Shown here: piece after piece, positions 44,136-53,483 of the stretch
How the letters are laid out: the number at the start of each line of letters is the position of its first letter
Numbering within the stretch: position 1 is the first letter of the stretch
Assembly (NCBI GenBank): GCA_943371535.1
Contig: CALRVE020000016.1
Coordinates: forward strand, 1-64,000
Length of the DNA stretch: 64,000 bases
From: UBA1930 sp943371535
GTDB taxonomy: Bacteria; Bacteroidota; Bacteroidia; Chitinophagales; Chitinophagaceae
Direction: 5' to 3'
Notes under the pieces: model-generated
Told to the model about the DNA's origin: nothing
The model's input: only the letters and a program-made list of their open reading frames with translations
Database searches by the model: none
Translations under genes and position numbers: made by a program

Positions 44136-46688
44136 ATGAGAAAACTTTACTTTTTCTTTTTATTCAGTTGTTTGAGTTTTATTGCATATGCACAATTTCC
44201 AGCACCCTATTGTAATGTGGTATTTAATTCGGGGGTTGAGCCTATCACAAAAGTTCAGTTTGCTGGTATAAATAATTCTAGCCCTGCTAACATAAATGGA
44301 ACACCTGCTTTAGAAGATTTCTTATCTATTACAGGCACTGTTGAACAAGCAGGTGTTTATACAATTACTGTTGAAGGAAATAGCGATGGAAATTTCCCCA
44401 ATTATTATCGAGTATTTTTTGATTGGAATCGTGACAATGATTTTGAAGATGCAGGTGAAATGTATGAAATTGGTGTAATCATTAATTCAACTGGTATCGA
44501 TGGTAAAATAGCTTCCACTGCTATCAATGTTCCTGCAACAGCCGGAGTAGGAAATACTCGAATGAGGGTAATTAAAAAATACGGTGCTACAAACCCATTA
44601 ACATCGCCATGTAACCCAACTGGTAGTGTTAATTATGGGCAAGCAGAAGATTATACCATTAGTGTAACCTTAGGTAATGTTTGTACTGGAACTCCAACTG
44701 GTGGAACTGCTGTTGCAAGTCCACTTATTTTATGTACTGCCGATACATCTGTATTAACAGTAACAGGTTTTTCATCTGGTACTGGCATTTCTTTTCAGTG
44801 GGAGAGTAGTCCTGCTGGAGCAAATAATTTTACTAATGTAGTAAATGGCACTGGTGCAACAACTAGTACTTATACATCTGGTACAATATCAGCAAATACT
44901 GATTTTAGATGTAAAATAACTTGCACTAATGGTGGTGCTTTTTCCTACTCTACTATTTCAACAGTTACTTTAGGCTCAGTACCAACCAACGACGAAGCAT
45001 GTAATGCCATTTCATTGGTTTTAAATGGAACTGCTCATTGTGGTAATACAACTTGTGCAACAGCTGTCGGCGATCCGGCTTTTTCATCAAGTGCTGCAAA
45101 TAACACAGTTTGGTACAAGTTTACACCGCCTACAACTGGTTTATATAATATTATAATGTCTCGACCATCAGGTGTAACATCTGGATTATTAAATGCTTGG
45201 ATAGGTATTTATTCGCAAATTAATGCTTGCCCTAACTTAGCATTATTTCAACAACCAGCTACAACAGGGTACGATTTAACGGTTAATCCAAGTGTAACAG
45301 TAGTAACGCCAACATTATCCTCAGATTCGACTTATTATTTTATGATTGATGGTAATAGTGGTTCAGCAGGTGCTTATTGTATTCAAATTGTAACACCTCC
45401 AGCACCTCCAACTACTTGTGTAACCAATACTTTACCAGCAAATAATGCAACAGGTGTTGTTTATGCACCTAATTTAAAATTGAAATGGAATACAGTGCCA
45501 GGAGCATTAAGTTACGATGTTTTAATTGGTACAACTAATCCACCAACAGCAGTTCTTGCAAACGTTACAACCGATTCTATCTTAGTTACAGGAGTTGCAG
45601 CTAGTACTACTTATTTCTGGTATGTAGTACCTAAAAATTTAGGTGGTGGTGCAGTTGGTTGCACAGCAAATGTTACTTCCTTTACTACCGACGGTCCACC
45701 AGCTGCTCCAACAAATGATGATTGTGCAGGTGCAATTAATATTTCTGCTTATGGTGGTGTTGTAAATGGTACAACTATAGCTGCAACGCAAAGTTTACCT
45801 GCAATAATTTGTGGAGGCTTTACAGGTACTGCTAATGATGATGTATGGTATAGGTTTACAGCTTTAAGTAATGGAACTGCGGTAATTACTTTAACTGGTG
45901 TAGGCTCATTTGATGCAGTGTTAGAAGGTTTTTCAGGTAATTGTGGATCATTAACTAGCCTTACTTGTGCTGATGCTGTTTTTAGCGGAACAAATCAAGT
46001 TGAAGTATTAACCATGAGTGGGTTAACTGCTGGCCAAGCTTATTATATTAGAGTATATAGTTGGGCAAGTTCAGATAATGCTAGAGGTACATTTACGTTA
46101 TCGGCTTCTGGTGCTGCTCTTCCTGCTTCTATTACTTCTTTTAAAGGAGAAAAAAGAGGAATAACAAATGTATTAAGTTGGACAACCACTGCCGAAGTAA
46201 ATAACGCAGGTTTTGAATTACAACGTAGCAATAATGGTGTGCAGTTTTCTTCATTATCATTTATTCAAAGTAAAGGCGATAATGGAAATAGCAACCAAGC
46301 AATTGCTTACAGTTATAACGATGAAAAACCATTTATTGGAACAAATTATTATCGTTTAAAACAAATAGATAAAGATGGTAAATTTTTATTTAGCGAAGTA
46401 ATAGCTATGAAAGGTGCTAAACCTAATCAGCTAGATGTTGTAGCCATTTATCCTAACCCAACTACGCATATTTTAAATATTGCATTGAATGCTCCAAAAA
46501 CCGATAAAGTTACTTTTGTGATAAGTGATATTTCTGGTAGAACAATTCTTACGCAACAAGTAAATGTAATTGTTGGCGATAATGTATACAACATTAATGT
46601 TGCTAGCCTTGCAAAAGGAACTTATACTGTTAAAGCAATCTGTAACACTGGTTGCGAAACAGCTATAACTAAGTTTGTGAAACAATAA
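44136..46688 (+). CDS. T9SS-exported surface protein with GEVED and PPC-like domains
   Basis: 850 residues. Signal peptide MRKLYFFFLFSCLSFIAYAQ; a GEVED domain at about 40-175 (YRVFFDWNRDNDFEDAGE, NYGQAEDYTISV); an Ig-like module; a PPC-like domain around 285-425 (NDEACNAISL..., WYKFTPPTTG); an FN3-like module; a second PPC-like domain (about 525-665, NDDCAGAINISAYGG, similar to that in the 2528-residue protein); and a type A sorting domain, VAIYPNPTTHILNIALN...TAITKFVKQ. The sorting domain is more diverged than in the two giants. Likely cell-surface or secreted. Terminator follows. Confidence 0.92.
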   Translation: MRKLYFFFLFSCLSFIAYAQFPAPYCNVVFNSGVEPITKVQFAGINNSSPANINGTPALEDFLSITGTVEQAGVYTITVEGNSDGNFPNYYRVFFDWNRDNDFEDAGEMYEIGVIINSTGIDGKIASTAINVPATAGVGNTRMRVIKKYGATNPLTSPCNPTGSVNYGQAEDYTISVTLGNVCTGTPTGGTAVASPLILCTADTSVLTVTGFSSGTGISFQWESSPAGANNFTNVVNGTGATTSTYTSGTISANTDFRCKITCTNGGAFSYSTISTVTLGSVPTNDEACNAISLVLNGTAHCGNTTCATAVGDPAFSSSAANNTVWYKFTPPTTGLYNIIMSRPSGVTSGLLNAWIGIYSQINACPNLALFQQPATTGYDLTVNPSVTVVTPTLSSDSTYYFMIDGNSGSAGAYCIQIVTPPAPPTTCVTNTLPANNATGVVYAPNLKLKWNTVPGALSYDVLIGTTNPPTAVLANVTTDSILVTGVAASTTYFWYVVPKNLGGGAVGCTANVTSFTTDGPPAAPTNDDCAGAINISAYGGVVNGTTIAATQSLPAIICGGFTGTANDDVWYRFTALSNGTAVITLTGVGSFDAVLEGFSGNCGSLTSLTCADAVFSGTNQVEVLTMSGLTAGQAYYIRVYSWASSDNARGTFTLSASGAALPASITSFKGEKRGITNVLSWTTTAEVNNAGFELQRSNNGVQFSSLSFIQSKGDNGNSNQAIAYSYNDEKPFIGTNYYRLKQIDKDGKFLFSEVIAMKGAKPNQLDVVAIYPNPTTHILNIALNAPKTDKVTFVISDISGRTILTQQVNVIVGDNVYNINVASLAKGTYTVKAICNTGCETAITKFVKQ

Positions 46689-46710
46689 TTGAATGAATTC
46701 AATCAATAAA

Positions 46711-46740
46711 AAAACCTCAAGTTTTGCTTGAGGTTTTTTT
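46711..46740. terminator. Bidirectional terminator between the T9SS gene and mnmA
   Basis: AAAACCTCAAG (46711-46721) with CTTGAGGTTTT (46727-46737), A-rich before and T-rich after. Serves both convergent genes. Confidence 0.85.
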
Positions 46741-46759
46741 ATTGATGTGATAAGCTTGT

Positions 46760-47869
46760 TTATATTAAACTTCCTCTCTGTATAATGCCACCACCAATAA
46801 CATCATTGCCTTCATAAAATACAGCACTTTGTCCTGGAGCAATGCCTTTTACATTTTCGTAAAAACGAACATTAATACCATTATCGCTGGTATATAAATT
46901 GCTGAATGCACCTTTATCTTTATAACGAATTTTAGTTAAAGCTTCCATTCCATCGGATATACCATCGTATTTTATCCAATTAATTTTTCCAACCAACATA
47001 TCATTTTGTTCAAGGTCTTGTTCATCACCTAAAACAACGGTATTTGTTTCTGGGTGTATGGCTGTAACAAATGCAGGTTTGCCTAAGGCAATATCTAAAC
47101 CTTTACGCTGACCAATAGTATAAAACGGATAACCTTTATGTTTACCCAAGCGTTTACCATTTTTATCTGTAAACCAACCTCCGTCAACCCTTTCTTCAAG
47201 CCCATCTACTCTGCGTTTTAAGAAACCACGATAATCATTATCGGGTACAAAACAAATTTCGTAACTCTCACTTTTTTTAGCCAATTCTGGATAACCCATA
47301 TCATGAGCCATTTGTCTAATCTCAGATTTGCGGTATTTGCCCAAAGGCATGATGGTACGGCTTAATAATTCTTGATCTAAACCCCACAGAACATAGCTTT
47401 GATCTTTGGTTTCATCCAAACCTTTACTTAAAAAATATCGTCCATTTTCGTGTTGGTGTACTTCGGCATAATGACCAGTTGCAATCAAATCGCATCCTAA
47501 ATTATTGGCTCTTTTTAATAAGGCTTTCCATTTAATATGTGTGTTGCACATTACACAAGGGTTGGGAGTTCTGCCAGCCAAATATTCTTCTACAAAATTT
47601 TCAATTACAAAATCGCCAAACTCATCTCGTATATCTAAAATATAATGAGGAAACCCATGATGCACTGCTGCCATACGGGCATCATTAAAACTATCAATAT
47701 TACAACAACCCGTTTCTTTTTTGCCTGTTGTACCAACACTAGTGGCATAATCCCATGTTTTCATGGTAATACCAATTATTTCATAACCTTCGTGGTGTAG
47801 CATGAGAGCTGTAACAGTACTATCAATACCACCACTCATGGCCACCAAAACTTTTCCTTTACGGCTCAT
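46760..47869 (-). CDS. mnmA: tRNA-specific 2-thiouridylase MnmA
   Basis: 369 residues. The ATP-binding PP-loop is AMSGGIDSTVTALML near the N-terminus; catalytic cysteines are in NPCVMCNTHIKW and SESYEICFVPD; C-terminal GIAPGQSAVFYEG is typical. It thiolates U34 of Lys, Glu and Gln tRNAs in the cytoplasm. A TACTTTTG -7 element (47897-47890) would start transcription about 16 bases before the ATG. Downstream of aat and clpS on the same strand. Confidence 0.96.
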   Translation of the reverse strand: MSRKGKVLVAMSGGIDSTVTALMLHHEGYEIIGITMKTWDYATSVGTTGKKETGCCNIDSFNDARMAAVHHGFPHYILDIRDEFGDFVIENFVEEYLAGRTPNPCVMCNTHIKWKALLKRANNLGCDLIATGHYAEVHQHENGRYFLSKGLDETKDQSYVLWGLDQELLSRTIMPLGKYRKSEIRQMAHDMGYPELAKKSESYEICFVPDNDYRGFLKRRVDGLEERVDGGWFTDKNGKRLGKHKGYPFYTIGQRKGLDIALGKPAFVTAIHPETNTVVLGDEQDLEQNDMLVGKINWIKYDGISDGMEALTKIRYKDKGAFSNLYTSDNGINVRFYENVKGIAPGQSAVFYEGNDVIGGGIIQRGSLI

Positions 47870-47961
47870 ATAAATATTTTTCTAAACTGCAAAAGTAAAT
47901 TTAATTATTGAGTTCAGGTTTAAGGGCTAACTTCTATTGTTGCGATTGAAGGAATTTTTAT

Positions 47962-48606
47962 TTATACCAAATGGGTTAATAGCTGCATAAACTGTTCTCT
48001 CATAATCATTTTAGCTCCTAAACTTTCTAAATGTTCGGTATATACTTGGCAGTCAATTAACTCAATGCCTTCTTGTTGAAGCTGTTGAACGTACTTAATG
48101 AATGCATATTTACTAGCATTTGATTGTTTAGTAAACATACTTTCACCAAAAAATACTTTACCCATTTTAATGCCATACAATCCACCCACTAGTTCACCAT
48201 TGAACCAAGCTTCGGCCGAATGAGCATAACCCAGTTGATGTAATTGAGTATAAGCAGTTTTTACATCTTCATTAATCCATGTACCGTCTTGATTTTTTCG
48301 TTCAACTTTTTTACAATTATCAATTACTTGTTCAAAAGCTTGATTAATTGTAAACCTAAATTTTCGTTGAAGGAGAAGAGTTTTCATGCTTTTGCTCACC
48401 TTTAAATCGTTGGGTAGTAAAACAAATCTTGGATTTGGATGCCACCATAAAGGCAAGTCATTATCGTACCAAGGGAAGATACCACTTTTGTAAGCCAATA
48501 GTAAACGTTCAATTTGTAAATCGCCACCAATAGCCAATAATCCATCGCTTAAAGCTTCGCTAGGTGGTGGAAACCAAATTTTATCGTTTAAAACATGTAG
48601 TGCCAA
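47962..48606 (-). CDS. aat: Leucyl/phenylalanyl-tRNA-protein transferase
   Basis: 214 residues with the family signatures FPPPSEALSDGLLAIGGDL, GIFPWYDNDLPLWWHPNPR and GGLYGIKMGKVFFGESMF. It adds Leu or Phe to N-terminal Lys/Arg, marking proteins for ClpS-ClpAP. The next gene upstream is clpS, 25 bases away, so the N-degron recognition pair is adjacent. Confidence 0.96.
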   Translation of the reverse strand: MALHVLNDKIWFPPPSEALSDGLLAIGGDLQIERLLLAYKSGIFPWYDNDLPLWWHPNPRFVLLPNDLKVSKSMKTLLLQRKFRFTINQAFEQVIDNCKKVERKNQDGTWINEDVKTAYTQLHQLGYAHSAEAWFNGELVGGLYGIKMGKVFFGESMFTKQSNASKYAFIKYVQQLQQEGIELIDCQVYTEHLESLGAKMIMREQFMQLLTHLV

Positions 48607-48631
48607 AATAAATGGTTAGGGGAGAAGTTGA

Positions 48632-48937
48632 TTAATGGGTTTCTTCAACAGTTGCATTGATTCCTCTTTCTGTAATGCTGTTACACATGGGTTTTAGGGT
48701 ATCGTAATCGCCGTTTTTAACGGCATATTTTCCTTTAAAATGTATGAGCATGGCACATTGCTCTGCTTGTTCTTCTGTATGACCACAAACTTCTACCAAA
48801 GTTTCTATTACCCAATCAAAGGTGTTTACTTCATCATTCCACACAATTAAGTTAAATGGAAATAGTGTAGTTTCCATTACATCTACATCAACCGAATCTT
48901 TTTGTTGTTCTTTGGTATTACTGTTCCACTGATACAT
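48632..48937 (-). CDS. clpS: ATP-dependent Clp protease adaptor ClpS
   Basis: 101 residues. The ClpS core is LIVWNDEVNTFDWVIETLVEVCGHTEEQAEQCAMLIHFKGK, where N-D and H-F-K-G-K build the N-end-residue pocket, preceded by a flexible N-terminal arm. It delivers N-degron proteins to the Clp protease. A minus-strand TAATTTTG element (48949-48942) would place the transcript start at the ATG itself (48937), predicting a leaderless message, although no -33 element is apparent. Confidence 0.95.
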   Translation of the reverse strand: MYQWNSNTKEQQKDSVDVDVMETTLFPFNLIVWNDEVNTFDWVIETLVEVCGHTEEQAEQCAMLIHFKGKYAVKNGDYDTLKPMCNSITERGINATVEETH

Positions 48938-49055
48938 GTGGCAAAATTAATGGTAGAATTGAATTAATATGTTGATTGTTTATAGGTTATTTGATTAACG
49001 GCTACACCAATAGTTGAGCTATGGGAAAATTATTTTTGAAAAAATGAAATATTTT

Positions 49056-49086
49056 TTTGGCAGATATCATCTAGCCCCTATTTTTG
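49056..49086 (+). promoter_or_regulatory. Promoter of the tRNA-Val gene
   Basis: TTTG (49056-49059), 19 bases, TATTTTTG (49079-49086), a full match to the Bacteroidota consensus. Predicted start about 49091-49093, about 12 bases before the mature tRNA. Confidence 0.75.
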
Positions 49087-49103
49087 CACTCCGATTAAAG
49101 AAA

Positions 49104-49178
49104 GGGAGTTTAGCTCAGTTGGTTTAGAGCATCTGCCTTACAAGCAGAGGGTCGGCGGTTCGACCCCGTCAACTCCCA
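49104..49178 (+). tRNA. tRNA-Val (TAC)
   Basis: 75 bases including the discriminator A. Acceptor GGGAGTT/AACTCCC, D arm GCTC...GAGC, anticodon arm TCTGC-CTTACAA-GCAGA with anticodon TAC at 49139-49141, T arm GGCGG-TTCGACC-CCGTC. CCA is not encoded. The TAC anticodon reads GUA and other GUN valine codons. A terminator follows at once. Confidence 0.97.
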
Positions 49179-49190
49179 CTCAATCACATC

Positions 49191-49225
49191 AAGGGTTTCA
49201 GCCAAAAACTGAAACCCTTTCTTTT
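49191..49225 (+). terminator. Terminator after tRNA-Val
   Basis: AAGGGTTTCAG (49191-49201) with CTGAAACCCTT (49209-49219), 7-base loop, then TCTTTTTG. Makes the tRNA a single-gene unit. Confidence 0.85.
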
Positions 49226-49355
49226 TGTTCGGTTTAAACATGTTACAATAGATACATAATTTTTTTACCATATTTATTTTTATTGACTTTCTTAATTTTT
49301 CTCTAAATGCATTTCATCTTTAAATGTTGTTAGGTAAATTTTTAATGATTTTTAT

Positions 49356-50333
49356 TTAGTGTTTAATTCCTCTTTTCTTTACAATGCCACCTTTGGTGTC
49401 TTTTACAGCATTCATAACCACAAAAGCATCGGGTTCAATTTTTTGTATTTCGGTGTTAAGTTTATTGAGTTCTAATCGGGTAACAACGGTATAAATAATA
49501 TCCACCTCTTTGGTTTCACCCTTTTTTCCATAGCCTCTTTTGCCAGTATAAACAGTAACTCCTCTGCCCATTTTATGAATAATCATTTGTCGTATTTCTT
49601 CACTTTTTATTGCAACAATTGTAACGCCTGTATATTCTTCAATACCTTCTACAATAAAGTCGAGTGTTTTAGAAGCAGCTAAATATGTAATCATAGAGTA
49701 CATGGCAACTTCAACAGATAATAAATAAGAAGCTGCTGAAAAAATAAATACATTGATTACTATAATAATATCGCCAATGGTAGTGCCAAACTTTTTACTT
49801 AAATAAATGGCCAAAACTTCTGTTCCATCTATTACAGCACCACCTCTTACAGCTAAGCCAATACCAGCACCTAAAAAAAATCCACCAAAAATGGCCACTA
49901 ATAAATTATCGTTGGTAACATTGGGAAAATTTATGGTTCCAACCACCAATGCCAAGCCTAAAATTGCTAGCAAAGTTTTAAGGGCAAATTGTTTATTAAT
50001 GACTTTATAACCCAATAAAATAAATGGAATATTTACTGCAATCAATAGAATATATAATGGTATTTGGGTTAATGCAGAAATAAGCAATGAAATGCCTGTT
50101 GCACCTCCATCTATAAAATGGTTGGTTAATAAAAAGCCTTTGAAACCAAAAGCTGCTGAGAAAATACCAATAGTAATGAGTAAAAAATCTTTAATACCTC
50201 TAATAATGTTAATTCTAATTATTCTAAATGCTTTTGCCAATACATAATTGGAGTAAAGCTTCTCTTTACCTATTGTTTGTTTTCTGTTCTTTAAAGCTGT
50301 TTGTATAATTATTTTATTCCAAAGTGGATTCAT
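49356..50333 (-). CDS. YitT-family membrane protein
   Basis: 325 residues. After a basic N-terminal tail, about five membrane segments (FLLITIGIFSAAFG, ALTQIPLYILLIAVNIPFILLG, TLLAILGLALVVGTINF and so on) with the DUF161-type motif GGATGISLL, and a C-terminal cytosolic DUF2179 domain (GVTVYTGKRGYGKKGETKEVDIIYTVV). YitT proteins are widespread and of uncertain transport function. Single gene on the minus strand. Confidence 0.9.
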   Translation of the reverse strand: MNPLWNKIIIQTALKNRKQTIGKEKLYSNYVLAKAFRIIRINIIRGIKDFLLITIGIFSAAFGFKGFLLTNHFIDGGATGISLLISALTQIPLYILLIAVNIPFILLGYKVINKQFALKTLLAILGLALVVGTINFPNVTNDNLLVAIFGGFFLGAGIGLAVRGGAVIDGTEVLAIYLSKKFGTTIGDIIIVINVFIFSAASYLLSVEVAMYSMITYLAASKTLDFIVEGIEEYTGVTIVAIKSEEIRQMIIHKMGRGVTVYTGKRGYGKKGETKEVDIIYTVVTRLELNKLNTEIQKIEPDAFVVMNAVKDTKGGIVKKRGIKH

Positions 50334-50636
50334 GCTTGCTCTTCTTTTTTCTTCTGCTTGAATATAAAGTATTTTTTAGAAAAAGCTGTAGAATTTCTGT
50401 AGTGGAAATTATACTGAACAAGTAGTTTCAATCAAATTCTTTCACTTTTGTGAAAACCACTTGTACGCAAGTGTTTTTATTGCCACGGAAGCACGGATTA
50501 GCACGGAATTTAAAATGATTTATAAAAAAATGTCATTTTTTAAATACATAGGTGGTCAGCAAAAAAGAGGATTGCAAAATGCAATCCTCTTAACTTCTTA
50601 ATTCTGTCATCTAGTATCCAGCATCTAGCATCTATT
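50334..50636. other. Gap with repeat words and an lpdA terminator
   Basis: No gene. It contains GCCACGGAAGCACGGATTAGC (half of the palindromic family seen at 59.4 kb) at 50483-50503, the lpdA terminator (50565-50591) and a short array of ATCTAGTATCCAGCATCTAGC words (50608-50636) that runs to the lpdA stop codon. Confidence 0.65.
50565..50591 (-). terminator. Terminator after lpdA
   Basis: AAGAGGATTGC (50565-50575) pairs with GCAATCCTCTT (50581-50591). On the minus strand the stem is followed by a T-run (complement of the A residues at 50561-50566), so it terminates lpdA. Confidence 0.8.
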
Positions 50637-52043
50637 CTAAATATCTATTGCTTCGCCATAAGCTGCAGCAACTGCTTCTTTCAATCCTTCACTCATAGTA
50701 GGGTGAGGGTGAACAGCATTTAAAATTTCATGAGCGGTAGTTTCTAATTTTCTAGCAACAACAGCCTCAGCAATCATTTCAGTTACGTTGTTACCAATCA
50801 TGTGGCAACCTAAGAATTCACCATATTTTGCATCGAAAATTACTTTTACAAAACCTTCTGTTGCACCAGCAGCACTTGCTTTACCACTTGCTACAAAAGG
50901 AAACTTACCTACTTTAATTTCATAACCAGCTTCTTTAGCAGCTTTTTCTGTATAACCTACACTACTAATTTCTGGAGTGCAATAAGTACAACCCGGAATA
51001 TTGTTGTAGTCCATTGCTTCTGGTAAATGATGGTGTTTCTTTTCCATATAAGCCATATGTTCTGCAGCATTAATACCTTCTTTTGCAGCAACGTGAGCCA
51101 ACGCTTGTCCTGGAGAACAATCTCCAATTGCATAAACACCAGCCATTGAAGTTTGCTGATATTTATCTACTATAATTCTGCCTTTATCGGCTTTAATTCC
51201 ATTTTCTTCTAAACCAATATTTTCAATATTCGATACAACGCCAACAGCACTTAATACTACATCTGCTTCTAAAGTGATGGTTGTGCCATCTTGTTTTTTA
51301 ACCAATGCTTTTACACCAGCACCTGTAGTATCTAAACTTTCTACAGAAGCATTGGTCATTATTTCAATGCCTTGTTTTTTGTATTGTTTTTCTAATTCTT
51401 TAGAAATGTCTTCATCTTCTACAGGTACAATTCTTGGCATAAATTCAACAATGGTAACTTTTGTTCCCATGCTGTTGTACACATAAGCAAACTCAACACC
51501 TATTGCACCACTACCCACAATAATCATGCTTTTAGGCTGGGTTGGCATTACCATTGCTTCACGGTAACCCACTACTTTAACGCCATCTTGTTTTAGGTTT
51601 GGCAATTCACGGCTTCTTCCACCTGTTGCAATCACAATGTATTTGGTTTCTACAATTTGTTTGGTTCCATCGGCAGCAGTAACTTCTACTTGTCCTTTGG
51701 CTTTTACTTTACCATAGCCCATAATCACATCAATCTTGTTCTTCTTCATTAAGAATTGAACACCTTTACTCATTTTATCAGCTACACCACGACTTCTTTT
51801 AATTACTGCACCAAAATCATGTGTTCCGGTTGCATTAATTCCATAATCGGCACTATGCTTTAAATATTCATACACTTGAGCACTTTTCAATAATGCTTTA
51901 GTTGGAATACAACCCCAGTTTAAACATACACCGCCTAAACTTTCTTTTTCAATAACAGCTACTTTAAATCCTAATTGAGAAGCTCTGATAGCAGCAGGGT
52001 ATCCACCTGGTCCACTACCAATTACAACTACATCGTATGCCAT
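50637..52043 (-). CDS. lpdA: Dihydrolipoyl dehydrogenase
   Basis: 468 residues: N-terminal FAD motif VVIGSGPGGYPAAIRA, redox disulfide C40/C45 (GGVCLNWGCIPTKAL), NAD motif IIVGSGAIGVEFA, second FAD contact GVYAIGD, and the catalytic HPHPTMSE near the C-terminus. This is the E3 subunit shared by pyruvate and 2-oxoglutarate dehydrogenases and the glycine system. No E1/E2 genes are adjacent. Cytoplasmic. Confidence 0.97.
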   Translation of the reverse strand: MAYDVVVIGSGPGGYPAAIRASQLGFKVAVIEKESLGGVCLNWGCIPTKALLKSAQVYEYLKHSADYGINATGTHDFGAVIKRSRGVADKMSKGVQFLMKKNKIDVIMGYGKVKAKGQVEVTAADGTKQIVETKYIVIATGGRSRELPNLKQDGVKVVGYREAMVMPTQPKSMIIVGSGAIGVEFAYVYNSMGTKVTIVEFMPRIVPVEDEDISKELEKQYKKQGIEIMTNASVESLDTTGAGVKALVKKQDGTTITLEADVVLSAVGVVSNIENIGLEENGIKADKGRIIVDKYQQTSMAGVYAIGDCSPGQALAHVAAKEGINAAEHMAYMEKKHHHLPEAMDYNNIPGCTYCTPEISSVGYTEKAAKEAGYEIKVGKFPFVASGKASAAGATEGFVKVIFDAKYGEFLGCHMIGNNVTEMIAEAVVARKLETTAHEILNAVHPHPTMSEGLKEAVAAAYGEAIDI

Positions 52044-52331
52044 AGTATTTTATTATTTTAAGTTGGCTGCGAAAATACTTGCTAAAGCTGATATGGAAAA
52101 ACTTGTTTTGTGTTAGAAATAGAAGGTAGAAGGCAGAAGGCGTAAGGTGTAAAGCGGAAGGGAAATGATTGAAATAGATAGTATTAGATAAGATTTAAAA
52201 ACTGAAGTGTACATAATCTCATATACACTTATTTGCTTATGATCTATAACTTACAACTCATTATTTCCTACACAATCACTAATACATTTACCCTTTTACC
52301 TTCTGCCTTACTCCACTTACCTTTGCCTACT
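52044..52331. other. Divergent gap with GAAGGCAGAAGGC words
   Basis: No gene. Between the divergent lpdA and glycosyltransferase genes. It contains degenerate AGAAGGTAGAAGGCAGAAGG words (52126-52160) and, near the glycosyltransferase start, the opposite-strand word TTTTACCTTCTGCC (52292-52305). These are the same kind of word array as in ribF. Confidence 0.6.
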
Positions 52332-53477
52332 ATGAATATTGGCTTCGAAGCAAAAAGAGCATTTACCAATGGCACAGGTTTAGGGCATTACAGCAGAACT
52401 TTAATTAGTTCTTTGGCTCAATATTTTCCTCAACATCAATACTTTTTATTTACGCCGAAGCAAACCAATTTATTTACCGAAATAAATAAGTACTCTAACG
52501 TTCAAATTGTACAACCTTCCCATTTTCCATCAAATTTATTTACGGCTGCATGGAGAAGCAGTTGGGTGAAAAGCGATTTAAAGAAAATGAATATTGATGT
52601 ATTTCATGGATTAAGTCACGAAATTCCAGTAGGCATTCAGCATACCAATATTAAATCGGTGGTAACTATACACGATTTAATTTTTGAACGTAATCCTGAG
52701 CAATACAGTCCTATTGATGTAAAAATTTATCGCAAGAAGTTCAACTATGCATGTCAAAATGCAAATAAAATAATTGCCATTAGCCAGCAAACCAAAGACG
52801 ATATTGTACAGTTTTATGGAATTGAAAAAAACAAAATTGAGATTTGTTACCAAAGTTGTAATCCAGCATTTGGTGTAAAAGTGAATGATGGAGAAAAAGA
52901 ACGGATAAAAAAATATTATCAATTACCCAATCAATTTTTTTTATACGTAGGTTCAATAATTGAACGAAAAAATTTACTCACCATTTGTAAAGCTTTGAAA
53001 GCAGTTCAAGGCAAATTAAATATACCATTGGTGGTAATAGGAGCAGGAGGAAAGTATAAAGAACAAATCACCACTTATTTGAGTGAACATGGTTTAAGTA
53101 ATGAGGTTTTGTTTTTATCAGATAAATTCAATAACGCCGATTTTACTACAGCAAAAGATTTTCCTGCTATTTATCAACTAGCATTGTGCATGATTTATCC
53201 CTCAACATTTGAAGGTTTTGGCATACCAATTTTGGAAGCTTTGTGGAGCAATATTCCTGTTATAACCAGCAATGTTTCTTGTATGCCTGAAACAGGTGGA
53301 GATGCTGCTTTTTATGTAAATCCAACCAGTGAAGAAGAACTTGCAAATGCAATGCTACAAGTTGCCCATAACGAGACTTTGAGAAATGAAATGATTGCCA
53401 AGGGTTGGCAACATGCACAATTATTTACACAACAACAATGTGCAGCATCTGTAATGCAGGTTTATCAACAATTATAA
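52332..53477 (+). CDS. Glycosyltransferase, GT4 family
   Basis: 381 residues from the ATG at 52332 (MNIGFEAKRAFTNGTGLGHYSRTL). The frame is open 33 codons upstream, but that part translates repeat words and lacks family sequence. The N-terminal domain has the G-T-G-L-G-H/Y donor-side motif, and the C-terminal domain has YVGSIIERKNL and YPSTFEGFGIPILEAL, the GT-B/GT4 hallmark. It transfers a sugar from an NDP-sugar; the acceptor is unknown (no adjacent sugar cluster). 6 bases before the Sua5-like gene, so probably an operon. Confidence 0.9.
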   Translation: MNIGFEAKRAFTNGTGLGHYSRTLISSLAQYFPQHQYFLFTPKQTNLFTEINKYSNVQIVQPSHFPSNLFTAAWRSSWVKSDLKKMNIDVFHGLSHEIPVGIQHTNIKSVVTIHDLIFERNPEQYSPIDVKIYRKKFNYACQNANKIIAISQQTKDDIVQFYGIEKNKIEICYQSCNPAFGVKVNDGEKERIKKYYQLPNQFFLYVGSIIERKNLLTICKALKAVQGKLNIPLVVIGAGGKYKEQITTYLSEHGLSNEVLFLSDKFNNADFTTAKDFPAIYQLALCMIYPSTFEGFGIPILEALWSNIPVITSNVSCMPETGGDAAFYVNPTSEEELANAMLQVAHNETLRNEMIAKGWQHAQLFTQQQCAASVMQVYQQL

Positions 53478-53483
53478 TTCATA

